DNA of 64,000 bases, taken from contig JACJZG010000002.1 in NCBI GenBank assembly GCA_020635715.1, forward strand, positions 124,001 through 188,000, in the 5' to 3' direction. Each line of letters begins with the position of its first letter. Within the stretch, counting starts at the first letter, position 1. Below, one piece after another: positions 62,020 through 64,000 of the stretch. Under the pieces are notes generated by a model. The model searched no databases, was not told the origin of the DNA, and saw nothing but the letters and a program-made list of their open reading frames with translations. The position numbers were made by a program, and so were the translations under genes. The stretch is from Flavobacteriales bacterium. GTDB lineage: Bacteria > Bacteroidota > Bacteroidia > Flavobacteriales_F > PHOS-HE28.

Positions 62020-62286
62020 ATGACCACAGCGGCCCTCATAACGAAGCTGAAGAAGCTCGATAAGCGGAAGGACAAACATGTCCTGGAAGCCATAGAGATC
62101 CTGTTGAGGGACGACTCGAAGGAGGCTCGGATCCGGAGTCGTCTGCTCGAAGGTGCTATCCGCTCGGAGGATGACATCGACAATGGGCGTGTGATGACCA
62201 TTACCGAAGCGAAGCGGAAGATGAGCGCACACTTGGCCGCAAGGCGAAGGTCTCGTGACCGGGAGAAGGGAACGAAGCGGGCATGA
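62020..62286 (+). CDS. Antitoxin-like protein
   Basis: An 88-residue, highly charged, helical protein (KLKKLDKRKDKHVLEAIEILLRDDS, MTITEAKRKMSAHLAARRRSRDREKG). The stop overlaps the start of a ParE/RelE-type toxin gene (ATGA), which is the standard arrangement of type II toxin-antitoxin pairs, antitoxin first. The DNA-binding class cannot be named by eye. The antitoxin should bind and neutralise the toxin and may repress the shared promoter. Confidence 0.8.
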   Translation: MTTAALITKLKKLDKRKDKHVLEAIEILLRDDSKEARIRSRLLEGAIRSEDDIDNGRVMTITEAKRKMSAHLAARRRSRDREKGTKRA

Positions 62287-62582
62287 AGCTCGTTGTCACC
62301 GATTCGGCGTGGTCGAGCTTGGCGGCCCTGATCGAGTTCTGGGCCGGATCAAAGACCGATGAACGGATCGCCGAACGCGTGGATGAGATCTGGGAACAGG
62401 TTCAGTGGCTGGTGAAGAATCCGGGCGCAGGACAGTTCGAGGAGCACCTCGAGGAGATCGGACTGCACCACCGACGCTGGGTCGCCGATGAGATCAAGAT
62501 CACCTATCGAGTTATCGATGACACCTTGTTCATCACGGACTTCTTCGACAGCCGCCAGGATCCGGGCAAAATGAAACGCTGA
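62283..62582 (+). CDS. RelE/ParE-family toxin
   Basis: A 99-residue protein with the RelE/ParE fold: an N-terminal MKLVVTDSAWSSLAALIEFW, the helix region RIAERVDEIWEQVQWLVKNPGAGQFEEHLEE and the C-terminal strands HRRWVADEIKITYRVIDDTLFITDFFDSRQDP. ParE members poison gyrase and RelE members cut mRNA on ribosomes. The DFFDSRQDPxKM ending is closer to the ParE/plasmid stabilisation group. Coupled to the upstream antitoxin. Confidence 0.85.
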   Translation: MKLVVTDSAWSSLAALIEFWAGSKTDERIAERVDEIWEQVQWLVKNPGAGQFEEHLEEIGLHHRRWVADEIKITYRVIDDTLFITDFFDSRQDPGKMKR

Positions 62583-62658
62583 TCCCCACACCCCCGCGTT
62601 GACACTTTCCAGTGTTGTGGGACGTTATCCTTCCGTGCCGCGTCCCACTTTCGCTTCC

Positions 62659-63501
62659 ATGTTCCGGCTGGTCTTGTTGTTGAGCGCCCTTGCGGTGGTT
62701 GGTCAGGCTTCGGCCCAGCGCCTGATGGAGCGAAAACGTCCGGATCTCATCCCGCTGGATGGCCAGGCGCGCCGCATCGGCTGGTATGTGGCACCCGGCC
62801 TCACGTACACGCTGCCGCGCTTCAATGATGAGGAAGAGGAGGTCTTCCGACGCGGCGATACCTCCTACGTGGCCACCTACGATCCGAACGGTCGCATCGG
62901 CCTTTACCTCGAAGGTGGCCTCTCCTGGTATACCCGCGATCCGGTGATCGTGGACTACCTCGATCTGGGGATCGCGTATAAGAACCTGCGCGGCCGCGAA
63001 GAGATCACCGGTCGCTATGCCATCGCGGACAGCGCAGTGGACCTGACCAACGAAGGGACCTTTGCGGAGCGCCTCCTCACCTTGCATTTCAACGCGAACA
63101 AGTTCATCCCCACCTGGCGTTACCAGTTCGTGCAGCTCTCGCTCGGCGCCAACGCCGACTATCGCCTTGGCAGCGACTACAGCCATACCGGCGACTCACT
63201 GTTGAACGGCCATGCGTTCCCGCCCGATCTCTGGGGACAGGTGCATTTCAAGGTGGGCTATGGCTTCAAGCTCACCGGCAAGTTGTTCGTCATCCCCACA
63301 TTGGAGACTCCGGTGTTCAGCGTGCAGCCGGTGGACGATGGTCGCTTCGGGAAGTTGCAATGGTTCAGCAGTGACTACCGGCCCATCATCTTCAGCGTGC
63401 GCTTCCTCTTCCTGCGCCCCCGCAAGGGTTTCGATTGCCCGCCGCCCATCAAGCACAAGGGGCAGATGAAGACCTACAAGCAGGACGGTTATCACCCGTG
63501 A
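62659..63501 (+). CDS. Hypothetical outer-membrane-type protein
   Basis: A 280-residue protein with a signal peptide (FRLVLLLSALAVVGQASAQ). The mature part has alternating strand-like segments (GWYVAPGLTYTLPRF, RIGLYLEGGLSWY, YQFVQLSLGANADYRLG, WGQVHFKVGYGFKL, RPIIFSVRFLFL), which suggests a beta barrel. The tail GFDCPPPIKHKGQMKTYKQDGYHP is periplasmic-looking. I do not recognise a named family. A possible -7 box TATCCTTC (62626-62633) lies upstream. Function is unknown. Confidence 0.75.
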   Translation: MFRLVLLLSALAVVGQASAQRLMERKRPDLIPLDGQARRIGWYVAPGLTYTLPRFNDEEEEVFRRGDTSYVATYDPNGRIGLYLEGGLSWYTRDPVIVDYLDLGIAYKNLRGREEITGRYAIADSAVDLTNEGTFAERLLTLHFNANKFIPTWRYQFVQLSLGANADYRLGSDYSHTGDSLLNGHAFPPDLWGQVHFKVGYGFKLTGKLFVIPTLETPVFSVQPVDDGRFGKLQWFSSDYRPIIFSVRFLFLRPRKGFDCPPPIKHKGQMKTYKQDGYHP

Positions 63502-63627
63502 TCAGGTGCAGGTGCAATTAGACCGTTCGAAGGCTAGCGGTCAATTCCAGCTCACAAGTAGGATACTCCTGCACTTGGAAGAGCGTAGGAGCGTCTTGCC
63601 CCCGCTCCTGACCCTGATACCTGGCAA

Positions 63628-64000
63628 CTATCTCAGGAACGGATTGTGCCGCTTCTCACGGCCTATCGTTGTTTCCGATCCGTGACCGCTGTACACCACG
63701 ACCTCGTCGCCGAGCGGGAAGAGCTGTTCGCGGATGCTGCGCAACAAGGTCTCGGTATCGCCTCCGGGAAGGTCCGTGCGGCCGATGCTGTTCTGGAACA
63801 GCACATCACCGCTTAGGACGAAGGGACCGGCCGCATGGTAGAGGGCGATGTGTCCGGGCGCGTGGCCGGGTACGAAGAGCACCTTCAACTCCTCCTTCCC
63901 CAACCTGATCGTAGACGCTTCGGCGATGAAGTCCTTGGGCTCCGGAGCGGGGTCGTAGGGCAGGCCGTACATCTGCGCGGTGCGTTCCCCGGCGGCAAAC
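63628..64000 (-). CDS. Metallo-beta-lactamase-fold hydrolase, C-terminal part (cut by window edge)
   Basis: The last 123 residues of an MBL-fold protein, probably a glyoxalase II-like hydrolase. Visible motifs are FVPGHAPGHIALY (metal ligand His), VLSGDVLFQNSIGRTDLPGGD (bridging Asp) and VYSGHGSETTIGREKRHNPFL, the usual end of the YcbL/GloB-like group. The HxHxDH motif lies outside the window. The 126-base gap to the preceding gene holds nothing I can name. Confidence 0.9.
   Translation of the reverse strand, partial: FAAGERTAQMYGLPYDPAPEPKDFIAEASTIRLGKEELKVLFVPGHAPGHIALYHAAGPFVLSGDVLFQNSIGRTDLPGGDTETLLRSIREQLFPLGDEVVVYSGHGSETTIGREKRHNPFLR

Overview
The window is a gene-dense, GC-rich stretch of a Bacteroidota chromosome, most likely a high-GC member of the Flavobacteriales or a close relative. 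The sequence shows this in several ways: a type IX secretion (T9SS) and gliding gene set (porP, gldK, gldL, gldM, gldN, gldD, gldE), secreted proteins with T9SS C-terminal sorting domains, repeated promoter -7 boxes of the Bacteroidota form TAnnTTTG, and almost no Shine-Dalgarno sequences. No phage, plasmid, insertion sequence or CRISPR array is visible. No gap between genes exceeds 300 bases.

Layout. 0-6.3 kb, minus strand: groEL (cut by the window edge), groES, secG, a TPR protein, lptE, a sigma-54 activator, miaB and a lipoprotein MsrB. 6.4-20.2 kb, plus strand: topA, an arginase-fold protein, then porP-gldK-gldL-gldM-gldN, an ABC-F ATPase and a second complete gldM paralogue. 20.2-25.2 kb: a damaged and an intact initiator tRNA, a GIY-YIG nuclease, the GTPases era and der, and a large exported protein. 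25.3-31 kb: a repeat-containing exported protein that seems to have lost its sorting domain, a Cys/Met-metabolism PLP enzyme, two glycosyltransferases and a DMT transporter. 31-36 kb: a metal-binding lipoprotein and heme A synthase, then the conserved minus-strand set mutY-ssb-gldE-gldD. 36-43 kb, plus strand: HU, a TPR protein, a 31-residue ribosome-associated-type protein, RNase E/G, recX, prfB and fumC. 43-52.7 kb: a DUF3332-type lipoprotein, RNase D, a mannose-1-phosphate guanylyltransferase, a SprT-like protein, a small Cys-rich lipoprotein, an MlaE/MlaF lipid transporter pair and two related T9SS cargo proteins. 52.7-55.6 kb: gcvP, broken by about eight single-base indels. 55.7-58.3 kb: a tightly coupled operon of an Lgt-like membrane protein, a multi-cysteine radical SAM enzyme resembling the tetraether-lipid-synthase group, and a small membrane protein. 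58.3-64 kb: kynureninase and kynurenine 3-monooxygenase, a toxin-antitoxin pair, an outer-membrane-type protein and a metallo-beta-lactamase-fold hydrolase cut by the window end.

How the genes work together. PorP, GldK and GldN are outer-membrane or periplasmic parts of the T9SS. GldL and GldM form the inner-membrane proton-driven motor, and GldD and GldE are accessory gliding factors. The CTD proteins at 48.8-52.7 kb are likely cargo. LptE, SecG, MlaE/F and the sigma-54 regulator give the window a strong envelope-biogenesis character.

The points most worth a second look are the Lgt-like/radical SAM/membrane operon, the second GldM without a second GldL, the duplicated and damaged initiator tRNA beside a GIY-YIG gene, two palindromes sharing a CATG-centred pattern, a 7-bp-period repeat that lies inside the miaB reading frame, and the cluster of indels in gcvP.
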